From Pseudoscleropodium purum (taxonomy: Eukaryota; Streptophyta; Bryopsida; Hypnales; Brachytheciaceae): DNA of 64,000 bases. The notes beneath the pieces were generated by a model that was given only the letters and a program-made list of their open reading frames with translations, was not told where the DNA came from and searched no databases. How positions within the stretch are numbered: the first letter of the stretch is position 1; each line of letters starts with the position of its first letter. Both the position numbers and the translations under genes were made by a program. Shown one piece after another: positions 1 to 11,494 of this stretch. The stretch is taken from assembly GCA_963969395.1 (NCBI GenBank), contig OZ017799.1:19098501-19162500 (forward strand), given 5' to 3'.

Positions 1-118
1 ACAGATTCGAAGATCCAGTAACGCAAAACAAATGAAAAGCGTGCCCATCAGCCATATATTGACCCTTGATTTGTTAAATGTGCACAAAACTGTTTTGTAA
101 CAAATGTTTGTTGTGCAG

Positions 119-617
119 GTCTGCCATGGAGGCTGTTGGAGTAGCGCAAGCTCTTGATGCTTATAATGCCCTAAATAGTACCAAGTCAATAATCCCGTAT
201 GTGTTTGTTAGAGGCAACTCGAACTGGTGTGTCCAACAATCCCATTCTCTGAATCATTCTACATGACCTCAATCCAATGTTATCAATAGAAACACGGGCT
301 TCAATACAATAACTTTTTACAGTTAGATGTAAGCTTGCAACCCATTAGTTCACTCCATTGATGTTACACCTCCACAAAAATGGACTCTATTGATGTTATA
401 TTATGTGGCTCTTTTGAACAGGCTTCATCAACCAGTGATGCAACTAGATGATGGCACATGGACGTACACAGCCCCAGTGGCCATCGACTTTGTGAACGGA
501 TACAAGTACGCCATTGCAACGACATCAAACGTGGTGTTCAGCGCGCTCAGTGCACGATGCAAGAAGCTCACATATCCCTCCAACACCTTGTGCAGCTTTT
601 CTGTTAGCTACAGCTAA
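119..617 (+). CDS. Nucleoside phosphorylase/permease-like protein, C-terminal exons (partial)
   Basis: Two joined exons give the end of a gene whose start lies before the window. Bases 1-118 read as intron and end in a TTGTGCAG acceptor. Exon 119-226 encodes a stretch beginning SAMEAVGVAQALDAYNAL and running to PYVFVRGNSNW. A GT donor at 227 and an AG acceptor ending at 421 remove a 195-bp phase-2 intron, and exon 422-617 continues LHQPVMQLDDGTW to a TAA at 615-617. The MEAVG block, the FVRGNSN block and the later GYKYAIATTS segment resemble the C-terminal part of the PNP/UDP phosphorylase and purine nucleoside permease (NUP) group; that match is recognition, not a search. The reading frame is open through the splice, so the gene may be functional. 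It is the only host-type gene supported in the window. Base composition is more balanced than in the flanking AT-rich DNA. Confidence 0.55.
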
Positions 618-654
618 ACATACTATATTACTAATCAACCCTTTTTTGGTGGTG

Positions 655-1512
655 GTTGTGAGTCATGCCCTCAATGACTTGAAAATTGAGCTCGTGTATA
701 ATAACTTTGCGTCGTGTTCAATCGGCGAAAGTAAGCAAGAGGGCCTTCCACAGTGTTCAGCACAACTCGTAAGTCATCTCTGTGTTGTGCGATTGCAAGC
801 TTTGTGATGTGTCGTAGTTCAATTTTCTTGCCTTTTGTCTATTCAGCACTGGAGACTATGGCATGGATTTGTGGTGTCCTTTTTTGATTTAGGGTATGGG
901 AAGACAAATTAATAGCACGATTGATGTGTATATATCTTTAAAGATCTGTTGCTTTGCAATTGTTTTATGGATAGCTTCCATCCTACGAGCTCAATTTCAA
1001 GTCACTGAATGCATGACTTAGAGTTGTTTTGTCCGGACACATTTTCAAGTTTTGGTAATGTGTTGGACGTTTCACGTCGCATGTTGTATTAGACAAGTGT
1101 TGAGTATGCATGGTATTGGCATCCTATAAGGCCATTTTTAATAGAACAATTTGAATTTGAAAAAATTTAGGTGTAGCTAATAGAATGACTCAATGCTGCA
1201 TTATTCAATGGTGACTGAGTGCATGACTCAGGGGTGTGAGTCATGCACTCAATGACTTGAAATTGAGCTTGTGTATAATAACTTTGCATCAGGAAGTTCA
1301 ATCGACAAAAGTAAGCAAGAATTCCTTCCATTGTGTTGATGACAACTCGTAAGTCATCTCTATATTGCGTGATCACAAGCTTTGTGATGTGTTGATGTGT
1401 TGTAGTAAGATGTTCTTGTCTTTTGTCTATTCAACGCCTTACACAATGGATCTGTGGTGTCCGTTTTTTTGATTTCGGGTATGGGAAGACAAATTAATAA
1501 CAAGATTGGTAT
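655..1512 (+). repeat. Duplicated 3'-flank block (two copies about 580 bp apart)
   Basis: A block at about 655-930 starts TGAGTCATGC and runs through GTAAGTCATCTC to TATGGGAAGACAAATTAATA. It recurs at about 1233-1512 in the same order with scattered substitutions and small indels. A shorter third piece of the motif (GAGCTCAATTTCAAGTCACTGAATGCATGACT) is scattered around 990-1020. The copies lie directly after the stop codon of the upstream gene, so this is a local direct duplication of its 3' flank. No coding potential is evident. Confidence 0.7.
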
Positions 1513-1692
1513 GTGAAAACAGTGGCAAGCTCTAACCAGCTGTAGGTGGACCTGATATTTGAAAACTACGTACTGCTTGGAATTGGAAACGGCAGCCATG
1601 GTCAAACGACACGTTTGTAACCTGGCATATACGTAGGTATCTTTTTACAGTAAACTCGAACTACCATAGATTGACAGTCACTGTTACAATTG

Positions 1693-1710
1693 TTGGCGAA
1701 ATTTCGCCAA
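1693..1710. other. Perfect 18-bp palindrome
   Basis: TTGGCGAAATTTCGCCAA is a perfect inverted repeat in an otherwise AT-rich intergenic stretch, followed closely by ACCCTAAGG. It could be a symmetric protein-binding site. No downstream gene can be assigned to it with confidence. Confidence 0.45.
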
Positions 1711-2062
1711 AACCCTAAGGTTGTTCATACTCTGGCGATTTCAATAGCAGGAAAATATGGGTTTCAGGGGACAACAATCACCAAGTCCAGGTATAGGCCA
1801 CGCACCACGTCGCTTCAAGCACTTGCTCCCGATGGGACTGCGACGGCAATGGACGAACTGTGATGGCGCATGATGCCAATTGCGTTGGAGGTCCAACATG
1901 TGGAGACTTTCAAGGCTAGTTTTGTTAGGGAATTTCTCACCCTGCAATCGTGCATTATCTGCTTTGTTCTGATCTCGTTTGGGTTTCTTGGGCTAGTGTT
2001 TCATTGCATGCTTGCAATCGTGTTCGTTTTCGTTATCCGCTTCTTTATAGGGTCTGCTTTGT

Positions 2063-3780
2063 TTGAGGATGGGAAAACGTGAGGGGAAGATTCAAGCCCG
2101 CTCCGTAAATTTCTTTACTATGGTCATGTCCTTAGCGACGCTAGCACCTCCTGTGGTTATAGAGTCCCAATTTTCTAGCTGTGATCAGCGAGACCGGTCA
2201 CAACCAAAGTTGTCGCACCCAAATGTTGTCGTCGTGAGTTCCAGCTCTGAGTCCGAGTGCGTTCTAGTGAGTGCAGTGTCGGCGCCTGCCAAGGCTCCCG
2301 AAGATGGCACTGTAGTCTTAGATCTGAAAATAGCTTCTGCCTCGCAGGACATTGCAAAGAAGCGGGAAGAAAATTACGAATTCCATAAGCATTTTCAGGA
2401 TTCATGGACAGCCAAATGGCCATGGGCAGAGCTAGGTTGTTCATGTTCATGGAGTCAATGGCCGTATTACACAGGTCTGATTCAAAACGTGAAATGAGAT
2501 GGATGGTAGAGAAAAACTCCTCATTCCTAGGATAGATTCCTTGTAGAAACACTTTGGTAGATGAAAAACTTTGAGTGACATGAGTAAAATTTGTTGTGGA
2601 GAGTACGTACTACTACCTAGGTAACAACCAACATGCAAAGCACGAACAAATTTTCTTTGCAAAGGGTGGGTCAACGATTAAGTTGTGTAGTAGGTAGTGC
2701 AGGGAATGGTGAAGGAGCTCAGGCGTATGGTGATTAGATGAAGGTTCTCTTCAACGTCTTGAGCCACGGGCGCGCCATGGCGGACTTCATAGCTTCACAA
2801 ATGTAAAAACTGTTGTATCAGCTAAATGCGCGTAAAAAACACTTGAGTGAACTATGCAATTAAGAACTACTCAGTGTACTGATAAGCCAAAGGAGGAGTT
2901 GAAGAATGCGAAATTCTTCGCAGTGTCTTGCGATGAAGTCTCGGTCATCGAGAACCAATAATGATTCTTTGTGCATGTGTACACGTCCTGTAATTTCTCA
3001 CGGAAGCCCATGCTGTTGTGTTTGTATCGCATGATAGAAGATGCCAATGCGGTGAACTTGTATGAGATGATCTATGAGAGACTTTGTTGGCATGGAGTCT
3101 TGTCTGACCAAAGATTTATGGAGAAAATGATCTCCTTTAGAGTTGACGGGGCGGCGGTTTTCTAGGGGTCTCGATCTGGAGTCACAACGCAGCCATAGCA
3201 GAAGGCTGCACCATACGTAATGGTTGTTCACGACATGACCCACAGAACTAACCTACCTGTGGATCGAGGCCTCGTCGAATCTCCAGTTGGTCTAGAAGTT
3301 GGAGAACGTGTGCAAGTCTTCTTCCTTGTATTTCTCCAACTCCCCGAAGCGTCATTGTGAGTTTACCAAGCTTGCCTAAAGTTGTGGAGATAGAGGGCTT
3401 GAGACTGTTGAACAATGTGTCCATGAGATGGATCTCCCACTCGATCGGATCCTTTGAAACCCATAATGGGAGAATACAAAGTCTCATTCTGAAGTTTGCT
3501 CAAGACACACCTTAGGAAAGTGCTGCAAAGAAAAGTTGGAAAACCCTCTCCTTTATTGTCAGATGTGGGTACTCTATTGGATCTGCCTTGTGTACTGCCG
3601 TTGTTGCTAGAGTCCATCCAGAGCCTCATATAGAGTTTACAGTCAGGTCCGGATCGATTTTGTCTTTGGTTTTGTTGAAGTTGTCAAGATCTGCCATGCC
3701 AAAAATCTTTGAAATGTATTGTGATTTGGCTACAGCTTTCCAAGCTACCCTCTGTCAGTTGTTTGAGGGTCGGATGTGGT
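2063..3780 (+). pseudogene. hAT-family transposase pseudogene
   Basis: Pieces of a hAT-like transposase appear in order across three frames. The N-terminal part (open from 2063 to 2497) has a serine-rich leader and then FHKHFQDSWTAKWPWAEL, a usual start for this group. A broken BED-like segment follows at about 2480-2640. VLFNVLSHGRAMADF appears near 2740-2800. The catalytic-core piece at 2900-3240 contains FFAVSCDEVSVIENQ, then ISFRVDGAAVF, GSRSGVTTQ and HDMTHRTNLPVD. A later piece near 3370-3450 reads KVVEIEGLRLLNN. At least two stops after ENQ, one after AAVF and several frameshifts make it non-functional. The family call rests on the CDEV..I.NQ and DGAAVF..GSRSGVTTQ pattern. Terminal repeats and an 8-bp target duplication were not found by eye. 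Confidence 0.75.
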
Positions 3781-3789
3781 GATTAATTC

Positions 3790-6700
3790 ATCATTTACTG
3801 TACAAACCATCTCTTAAAAGAACTGGACATAATTCAAGCGTCACTCTTGAATCCATCCGTTAAGTTAGTTTTGTTTGTTTGTTATGGCAAGATCTTCACG
3901 ACCATGCATCCCCGATCATGTTCTTGGTACTGTTGGAAAGCCCTTCGTGAAGAGAAGTGCACAGGCTTTGTTTCCTAGCATATGGTCCTATAGTAGAAAA
4001 GATGATTGAATTTTGAAGGATTTATGAATTAAGAAATTAGAAAATTGTTGTTATTTTTATTTTGGATGTGGCAGTGGCATAGGGCACACTAGTAACAATG
4101 AAGTCATTAACTCCCAAGGCAATGGAGGAACCACTTTCTACTAACCTTTTCACTAAATTGTGGCAAAAATTAATGAATTTTTTGAAAAATAATCTTTATG
4201 GAATCAATATTCATTGAGGATAAATTGAATGGAAAAACATTAGAAAAAAAGAAAAACAATTCTCTGCTTGAATAAATTGCATAGATATATTGGAGTCCAA
4301 GCTCCAATTATTCATTAAAAGATTTCAAAGTAATAATGCTATCTTAAATTTTAGTTGTTTGTTTTAACCCTTTGTTTTAACCTCTAATAGGCAAGACTTT
4401 GAAACTTCAAAAAATGGGTGATTATAACATGTCCCAAGAAGATGACATAAAACTTCATTCTTGCATCCATTTCAATATTTTTAGATACTTAAATATTGAT
4501 TCTTTTACAATTTGTATGGCATAGATTTTCACAACTTACTTTTACAAATATTCAATAGTTCAAGGGGTACTAAGGTACAACATGTATATTAACCTCAAAA
4601 ACAAAAATTTTGAGTTCAAACTAAGATGATCCTTCAAACGTGACTTCAACAAATAAATAAAATAAAAATCTCAACAATCACTATAATTAAAATATAATAT
4701 TTTTAAACTCAAAGTAGAAATGAATCATGCAAAAATTTCAAATATTCAATCTATTGTAGATTTAAGAATTTTTTTTAATTTTAATTTCAAATTTCATTGA
4801 AAAATATTGGTTGGTTTAGCTATTGATTTAAGTGAATAAATATGATCTCTGAATTTTACTTATTTAACATTTTTTTTAATCTAAAATCCATCTTAAACTC
4901 TTAATCCAAATATCATTTCATTATAAATCTCCACAATTTGGAAATTTTGACTACCAGTATTTGTTGGTCTTTAAGAAATTATTAACCTTATTTATATTCT
5001 ATTACAATATTGAGTGTAAAAGCTAGTTTTTATCAATTTTGATTCTATTAAATTATATTATATTTCTCTTCTTTTCTTTTCTTTCCTTGTACGATACTAA
5101 ATTTTTAATAATATAGAGTTTCAAACTTTCAATTATATATAAGTAGGATCCATAAATCATATTTATTTACAAAATCTTGACATTTAAGATAAAAAGTTTA
5201 GGCATTAGAAGAGTTTTGGGGGATCTAGAAGCCTGTTTCGGGCATGTTGCCCCACAACTGTTCTCCGCAGCGAGGGGAACGGCTCGCTATCAGAATTTTT
5301 ATTTTCATAAAAAATCCCGTTTCTGATACATCCTGTCCAGGGCAATATTCAGCTTATTTTCAATCAATAAGATTTAGGCCATTGTAAGATCAAAACATAT
5401 CCATAACATTTTAAGTGGCCAATATAAGTTTAAACATTATTTGGCTTCAGCTTCCTATATTTTTGAGTAGTAAGGCTCAAGTAATATATGTAATAAACAT
5501 CATCACAATCTCGTTAGAAACCTAACAAGTCTTTAGAGTATACTAGAAAAGAGTCATAGCAATGGAAGATTGAATTTTAGCAAAATAAGCTCCAAGTATT
5601 CCAAGAGGTCATGGGCCTCACTTGTGCCCATTCCAAAAACAACAAACAATCAAATGTTTTGTTAGTGAGGTGCAACAGGTGTCTTCAGCCCACATACGCG
5701 TCTTATAGCTTCACAAGGAATAAGAAAAGTGAAATGAAGCCAAAAGTTATGAGATACAATCCATGCAAACAACAAGTCAAGAAACCTAATCAGTAGTTGT
5801 GCGTTGTAAAGACGACATGTCTCCCAGAATAGAGATTTCCACAAAGTAATTTGTTTGGAGTAGGTTATAGACAACCAAACAAAATCACCGCAACTGTATT
5901 ACCCTAGTATTATCACTCCCGCAATGTCATCCCAATAGTATCATCATCATCTGTGGTATCGTATACTTCCTTCAGACATATGGAATATCGAGGGTTTAGG
6001 AGAAAGTTACTCAAAAAAATATCGAGTTTAAATACTTCCTTTTCCTTAGTCTAAACAGAAGAGATCCAAGTAAAAGCTTGCCCAATTAGATGAACAGGGT
6101 GTCAAGGCCAATTAATAGTCGTGTAGAAGGGTGTCCAGCTGGTTATGCCCAGGTGGTCAGTATGTGGTACTCAGTTTGGTTCACCAGAACCGATCAACAT
6201 GGTGTCCATGCATTTAATTTTTGCATGGGTGATTGTTTGGCCAAGATTATTTTAATAATCACTCAAGCTTAAGCTGCTCAGATATGGAGGCTCCTTTGCA
6301 CCAAGTAATGAATAGTAGATATCTTGGTAAATTAAACAACATGTAAGAGCTTTAAAATGGGCTTTTAAAAGTGATATTAATTCCAACTTGGTTGATATAG
6401 AGTGGGTAATTGTCATATGTATCCAATGCATAAATGTAACAGTAAATATTTACAAAGCACATGTGCTAGTAATCAAATCAAATCAATATTTCATTACATA
6501 TTTTTTAACAGCGTATATGTACAAGAGAAGCTTCTATTGTGGAGGCTTGAACTTTAAAAAATAAACATATGTAAGAGTCTAGTATTAGAAAGTAATAGCT
6601 GGTACTAGAATATGAAATCTGGAATAAAAATAAAAATAAAAATTTGGTCAATGACGTGGCAGGGTCTCGGCCACATCAAACCGCTGCGCCAAATTTGTTT

Positions 6701-7429
6701 CTTGCGTTCATAGGTTGTGATAACTCGCAAGCATTCAAAGGCCCCAAAAATCTTCTAATGATTTGAAGGTCAAGGCAAGGATTTAGATAAATGTGGTTAT
6801 GTGAGATAAAAGGCTGTAACAACAAGCCAACAACCATCTAAAATTGTACAAACAACCTAGATGAATGCCTAACTTATTCTAATTACATTTCAAAATTGCC
6901 TAATTTCAATATATTATATTGTAGGTTGCCTAACTACTAGTGCTTTTTGTACTTTAATTAATTATTAGATAGAAAGCAATCCAAACTACTAGGAAGCTAT
7001 AATGTATATATGGCTTACAAAAGTAAAAAATTGATTTCACCTTCTTTTGAAATTAATATGGGCAACAAAGTATTTCATTTTATCTTTGTGTTTGAAATGT
7101 TTTGATAGACCTTGTACTACTCTTTATGACTATATCATATGTCTTTCTTTGATGCAATTGACTATTGAATAATAATTTAACTTAAATAATATTTAACAAG
7201 CACATATCTTTGATGCCAATAGCATATAACATTGTTGTATTGTGTTGATGCTTTAAATGCATAGAAAACTTTATAAAGCTATTGTTTTATGAGCCTATGA
7301 ACATGAGCTTGTGAGCATATAATTTTTGAGAGATTCCATCTAAAAATTATGGTCAAAATTTGTTATTTTTGATAAATTTTAGTACCTATTTTGATGGACC
7401 TATTATTGTAAATCTATTACTATGGTTCC
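3790..7429. other. AT-rich stretch without recognisable genes
   Basis: No coding region or repeat that can be named was seen. A short GC-richer patch at 5220-5345 (GTTTCGGGCATGTTGCCCC and GCAGCGAGGGGAACGG) stands out from its surroundings but could not be assigned. Short open frames near 5611-5874 and 6090-6272 show no family motif. Confidence 0.5.
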
Positions 7430-7825
7430 TTAGACAACCTTGATGTGCAACTTATTGAACTTGGCGAGATTTTAAGAAGAAAAAAATTGGTGATTAATTA
7501 GGATTTATTTTTAAATGGATTGTGAATGTTCCATTCAGATTTTGATTTTTATAATCACTCCTTTCTTGTTGCTAGGTACCTCTTGTTGCCGAGAAGAGTC
7601 CCACTTGCTACAAAAAAAAGGAAAAAAAAAAAACTTTTTTTTCCCCCTCAATGAAAGGGATTCTTCTCGGCACCAAGAGGTACGTAAACAAGAGGGGAGT
7701 GATTATAAAAATCAAAATTTGAATAGAACACTCTCAATCTATTTTAAACAAATCCTAATTAATCACCAATTTTTTTTTCTTCAAATCTAACAGAGTCCAA
7801 TAAGTAGTACATTAAGATGGCAAGT
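7430..7825. repeat. Large imperfect inverted repeat (fold-back structure)
   Basis: The left arm (about 7430-7605) and right arm (about 7655-7825) are reverse complements over roughly 170 bp with a modest number of mismatches. Landmarks are GGTGATTAATTAGGATTT near 7490 against AAATCCTAATTAATCACC near 7750, and TTGCCGAGAAGAGTCCC against GGGATTCTTCTCGGCACC. The loop is about 45 bp of A-run then T-run. An RNA from here would form a long hairpin. It could be a MITE or fold-back element, or an inverted unit of the tandem repeat that follows. Confidence 0.8.
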
Positions 7826-8310
7826 GCTCAATCCTCCTCTTAGCACCAAGAGGTCCCAAGCAACAAGTAATAGTTAACTAAACAACCATTTGATCAAAGA
7901 TGAAAGAATTGGACTCCAAGAAGGACTCACAAAAAAGACAATGATCAATTAATCAACACTTTGGTGTAATTAAGCTCATTTCTTACTAAAATAATCCATA
8001 TCAACTAAATATTTTTTGCCAAAATCTTAACAAGTTCAATTACCAACGCATCAAGACAAAAGTATAGGTATCTTCTATTAGCCTCAAGAGGACCCATGCT
8101 ATTACAAGATAGTAATCAACAAAAATGAAGTTCAATGCAACTAAGCTCTTTCCACAAGTAATAATTCCTATGAACTTTTTTTTTTTAAATCTAAAAAAAC
8201 CCACCAACTTACAAATAAGAAAAAAAGTGTTGGTACCCTTCTATTGACTCTAAGAAGATCCATAATGCTAAAAGACAGTAATCAATCAAAATAAAATTCA
8301 TTGTAACAAA
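7826..8310. repeat. Degenerate tandem units continuing from the inverted repeat
   Basis: Units begin with variants of CTCTTAGCACCAAGAGGTCCC at about 7838, 8075 and 8242 (for example ATTAGCCTCAAGAGGACCC). Each then has AGTAATCAACAAAA-like and ATTAAGCTC-like segments and a T-run. The spacing is about 165-240 bp. The right arm of the 7430-7825 inverted repeat is the first unit of this series. No coding potential. Confidence 0.55.
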
Positions 8311-8316
8311 GATCAA

Positions 8317-8727
8317 TGTTACGATTATAACTTGCAAACCGGAATCACATCAACATCCCGTTTTACATTAGACTTCTTTACAGCCAATTCCCAATTAGGA
8401 AGTACTTGATGAGATTGTCCTCTCAGAACCTAATTGGATATCGAGTTATAGACTCCCTACAATTAGTTCTACAAAGAACACTTGGTTCTAATTTGAATCC
8501 TCCTATGAGGATTGGATCATCAAGAATCTCCTTGATTGGAGTTCGAGAATGAAATTAGAAACACAACATAATCCACGAGAATTTTGTTGCTCAACATTCC
8601 TTCAAATTCAACAATAAGTTGTGTGAGGGACAATCCTCCTTCACTAGGATTAAGTATCTAAACAATATAGTTGTCATAATTGTTCCTAGTAAGTAATTAA
8701 GTCTAGATGTAAGACAAAGTTGTAACA
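8317..8727 (-). repeat. LTR of a minus-strand Ty3/gypsy remnant
   Basis: On the plus strand this block starts TGTTACGATT and ends AAGTTGTAACA, so its ends form the inverted pair TGTTAC/GTAACA with the TG..CA rule of LTRs. It lies directly beyond a polypurine tract and downstream of the minus-strand pol fragment, as the 3' LTR should. The length is 411 bp. The matching 5' LTR was not found in the window, so the other half of the element is missing. Confidence 0.65.
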
Positions 8728-8743
8728 TTACCCCCCCAAAATC
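8728..8743 (-). other. Polypurine tract of the minus-strand gypsy remnant
   Basis: On the minus strand GATTTTGGGGGGGTAA lies immediately before the TGTTACAAC start of the LTR. A G-run next to the LTR start is the usual plus-strand primer site in LTR retrotransposons. Confidence 0.6.
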
Positions 8744-8779
8744 AATGTTTGAGAGATTACTAGTGATTTCTTGATCGTG

Positions 8780-10860
8780 ATTTTAGGTGGCTATTTTGGT
8801 TTCTCTATAAGTGACATTAGTATCATCGGGCAATGTTAGGATGCAAGTTGTCAAACTCCTTAATTCCTTTTGGAGCATTGTACAAATTCTCCATTGATTT
8901 CCATGAATTTTGATCCAGGCCATATCCTTCCCATTCGGCAAGATATTGTAGCTTCTTCTAGCAACCACTCTTTGTTGAATCTAAAATTTTGTAGACTCTC
9001 CATTCAATATTCCCCTCCAAGGTCACGATCAATGGAGGTGGATTAGGCCGGCATCCTGCAATCGTATCTTAACGATATTTCTCAAGTGACAATACGTGGA
9101 ACATGTTATGAATACAAAGTTACTTGGGTAACTTCAACCGGTAGACTAAATCTGAAATTTTAGATATCATTGGGAATAGACTGAGAAACCTCAATGCCAA
9201 TGTTTTCAACGGCGCTGTTGTGGTAATGTTGTCATGGCATAGCAAAACTTTGTCACCAATGTTGAAGCATGGTTGTTGTAGTACCCCTTGATCATAATTT
9301 CATTTAGCTTGGTCATTTGCAATTTTAATAAATGTTTTGACTTCTTCATGTATTTCCTATAGTTGTCGAATCCTTTTTTTTGCTATTGGAACCGTTGTCA
9401 TTGTGAAAGTTGTGAAGGATAAGGTTAGGTTGTATCTATAAGTTGCATAGAGAATTATATGTGAGAATCCTGTGGATGAGTGCAATGAATTATTATATGC
9501 AAATTCGGCTATAGATAGTAGATCTGACTAATCATTTTGTCTTATTGTCGTAAACATTTGCAAATATTGCTCTAATATTTGGTTAACCCGTTCCATTTGC
9601 CCATCTAATTGTGGGTGAAATGTAGTTGTAGGAGAGTGTTGAATCTGCAATAGTTTATATAAGCGCCTCATGAACTTTGAGCCAAAATTGGGCCATAGTC
9701 CGATATAATTTCTTCTAGTGTTCTATGGTGTTTCCAAATGTTCTAAAGGTATAAAGTAGCTGTTCCATTGGAGATTTGGAGTCAATTGTTTTGTTAGTCG
9801 GAATAAAATGTGTGAGTTTTGTGTTTTTGTCTATTGTCACCTTAATGGAGTCATAACCCTTACTAATTGACAGTTTTACAATGAAATTAGTTGTGACACG
9901 CTTCCAAGGGGATTTGGCTACCAAGAACGTTTGTAATAATCCATATCCAGCATGATGTGTGAATTTGGATCGATGACATATGTCGCATCCATAAACATAA
10001 TGATGTATGTATTGTCTCATAGTTGGCTAATAGAAATTCCTTGCGACAAGATCTATTGTTTTTGCTCTGCCTTGGTGTCTCGTAGTTGGTGCATCATGTT
10101 GTAATTGTAATATTTGTCGTTGCAAATCCTCATCGTGTTATACAAATATTTGGTCTTGAAAATAAAGAATGCCCTCAATAAATTTGTATGCTTGAAACCG
10201 GTGGCAGATGTTGCTAGGAACTTTGTTTAGGCCATTTATTAAAAAATGCTAGTATTGGTTGAAGAGTTTCGTCCTCCATCATTGCTAATTTAATCCTTTT
10301 GACAATACTTGAATCATTCCAGATGGGTTTACATGATTTCAATATAGCTAGCTTTAATAGAGGACTTGAACCATTAATCTCATGTTTGATTGTATCAGCT
10401 CATCTAGAAAGCATATCCACTTTCTTGTTCAATGATCCCAGTCTATGTTGAATATTGAAATTGAACCCCGAGAGACACTTAGACCATCTAGCTTGTCATC
10501 TATTAAGGTGCTTGGTAGTTAAGAAATGTTCAAGATTTTTATAGTCAGAAATTACTTGGATTTCATGGGGCAAACCTTCAAGATATACTTGTTGCCAATC
10601 TTGAAAGGCCAATACAATACTTAATGATTCCTTGGCGTAGATGTCATAATTTTATTCCGTCAGTGATATTTTTAAACTCCAATATGTACAAAGGTAGAGG
10701 TGGTTGTTGGCTCCTCATTGTGATTGAATACCCCCAGTTTCCATGTCTAACACATTAATTTCCACTACAAAGAGGTTTTCAAAGTTAGGATGAACTTCAC
10801 AAATTGGGTAAAAAATGTAAAAGTTAGAGTATGATAAAGCTTCAAATCAAATTAGCATAG
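8780..10860 (-). pseudogene. Ty3/gypsy pol fragment: RNase H, integrase, chromodomain
   Basis: Read on the minus strand, domains appear in the normal order. The end of RT and RNase H lie at about 10860-10400 (NYDIYAKESLSIVLAF, then ISDYKNLEHFLTTKHLN). The integrase zinc finger and core start lie at 10020-9715 (YVYGCDICHRSKFTHHAGYG, then a decayed core with GYDSIKVTIDKNTKLTHF). The rest of the core with a GTLEEIISDYG-like piece runs to about 9400, and a chromodomain-like segment (LAEWEGYGLDQNSW) lies near 8990-8830. Frameshifts and stops occur throughout. RT palm, protease and gag are absent, so the 5' half of the element is deleted or displaced. The chromodomain puts it among chromoviruses. 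It is much older than the copy at 45.5-51.7 kb. Confidence 0.8.
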
Positions 10861-10869
10861 GATCAGATG

Positions 10870-11480
10870 AAAGTCAACCAAACTTGACCAAATTAAGCCA
10901 AATTTAGAACTTAGGTAGGAAACAAAAAATAGAAAACAAAAAAAATCAAAAGTGAATTTCAATAGTTAGATTGTTAGAAACCAACGGTTGAAGTTTTAGG
11001 AGGTAGTTTTAGTATCAAACTTCATTTGTAAATATCTCCTAGGGAATTAAGTCAAAGTGAGATTTTTTTATCATTTTGGAAAGAAAAAATTCAACCCTAC
11101 AATATAGGACATTCAAATTTTTCTCTTAACTTATGGTATTTGGACATTAGTTTGACTTTTATTATTGACACTAGCCAAAATTATTAGTACGTAGTTTACT
11201 TTGCATTTAAGTGATTTACAAGTGAATAAATTAGGAATAGGAAAAAAAAAAAGCTCCATTTCTTGAAAAGAAACTTGTTGCTATAGACCAAATCACCCAT
11301 AATAGTTAGATCAATAGAATATGGTTGTGCATATTTGGTCTTAGGGGTGGAGATCAAAACACTCACAATTGCTTGAAATTTCAGTGGAATTTGATACTCT
11401 ATTGTATTTAATAGCAATCTTTAAGCAACACAAATGCAAATATAGGTGACTTACTAATGCCTTTTATACATCATAATATG
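10870..11480. repeat. AT-rich spacer with a dispersed repeat shared with 36.5 kb
   Basis: The segment at about 11270-11375 (CTATAGACCAAATCACCC ... TTTGGTCTTAGGGGTGGAG ... GATCAAAACACTC) is clearly similar to about 36468-36560 (ATTACAGACCAAAATCATC ... TTTGGTCTCAAAGGTGGAG ... GATCAAAATACTT). Both are in the same orientation. It is probably part of an old mobile element whose ends cannot be set. The rest of the stretch holds nothing recognisable. Confidence 0.5.
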
Positions 11481-11494
11481 AGATTGCCTACATT

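Noticed and set aside
5220..5345. GC-richer patch thought to be an organelle insertion
   Set aside because: No recognisable plastid or mitochondrial gene piece. Left unassigned.
7515..7790. 91-codon ORF
   Set aside because: Lies across the two arms and loop of the inverted repeat. Poly-Lys and poly-Phe runs come from the A/T loop.
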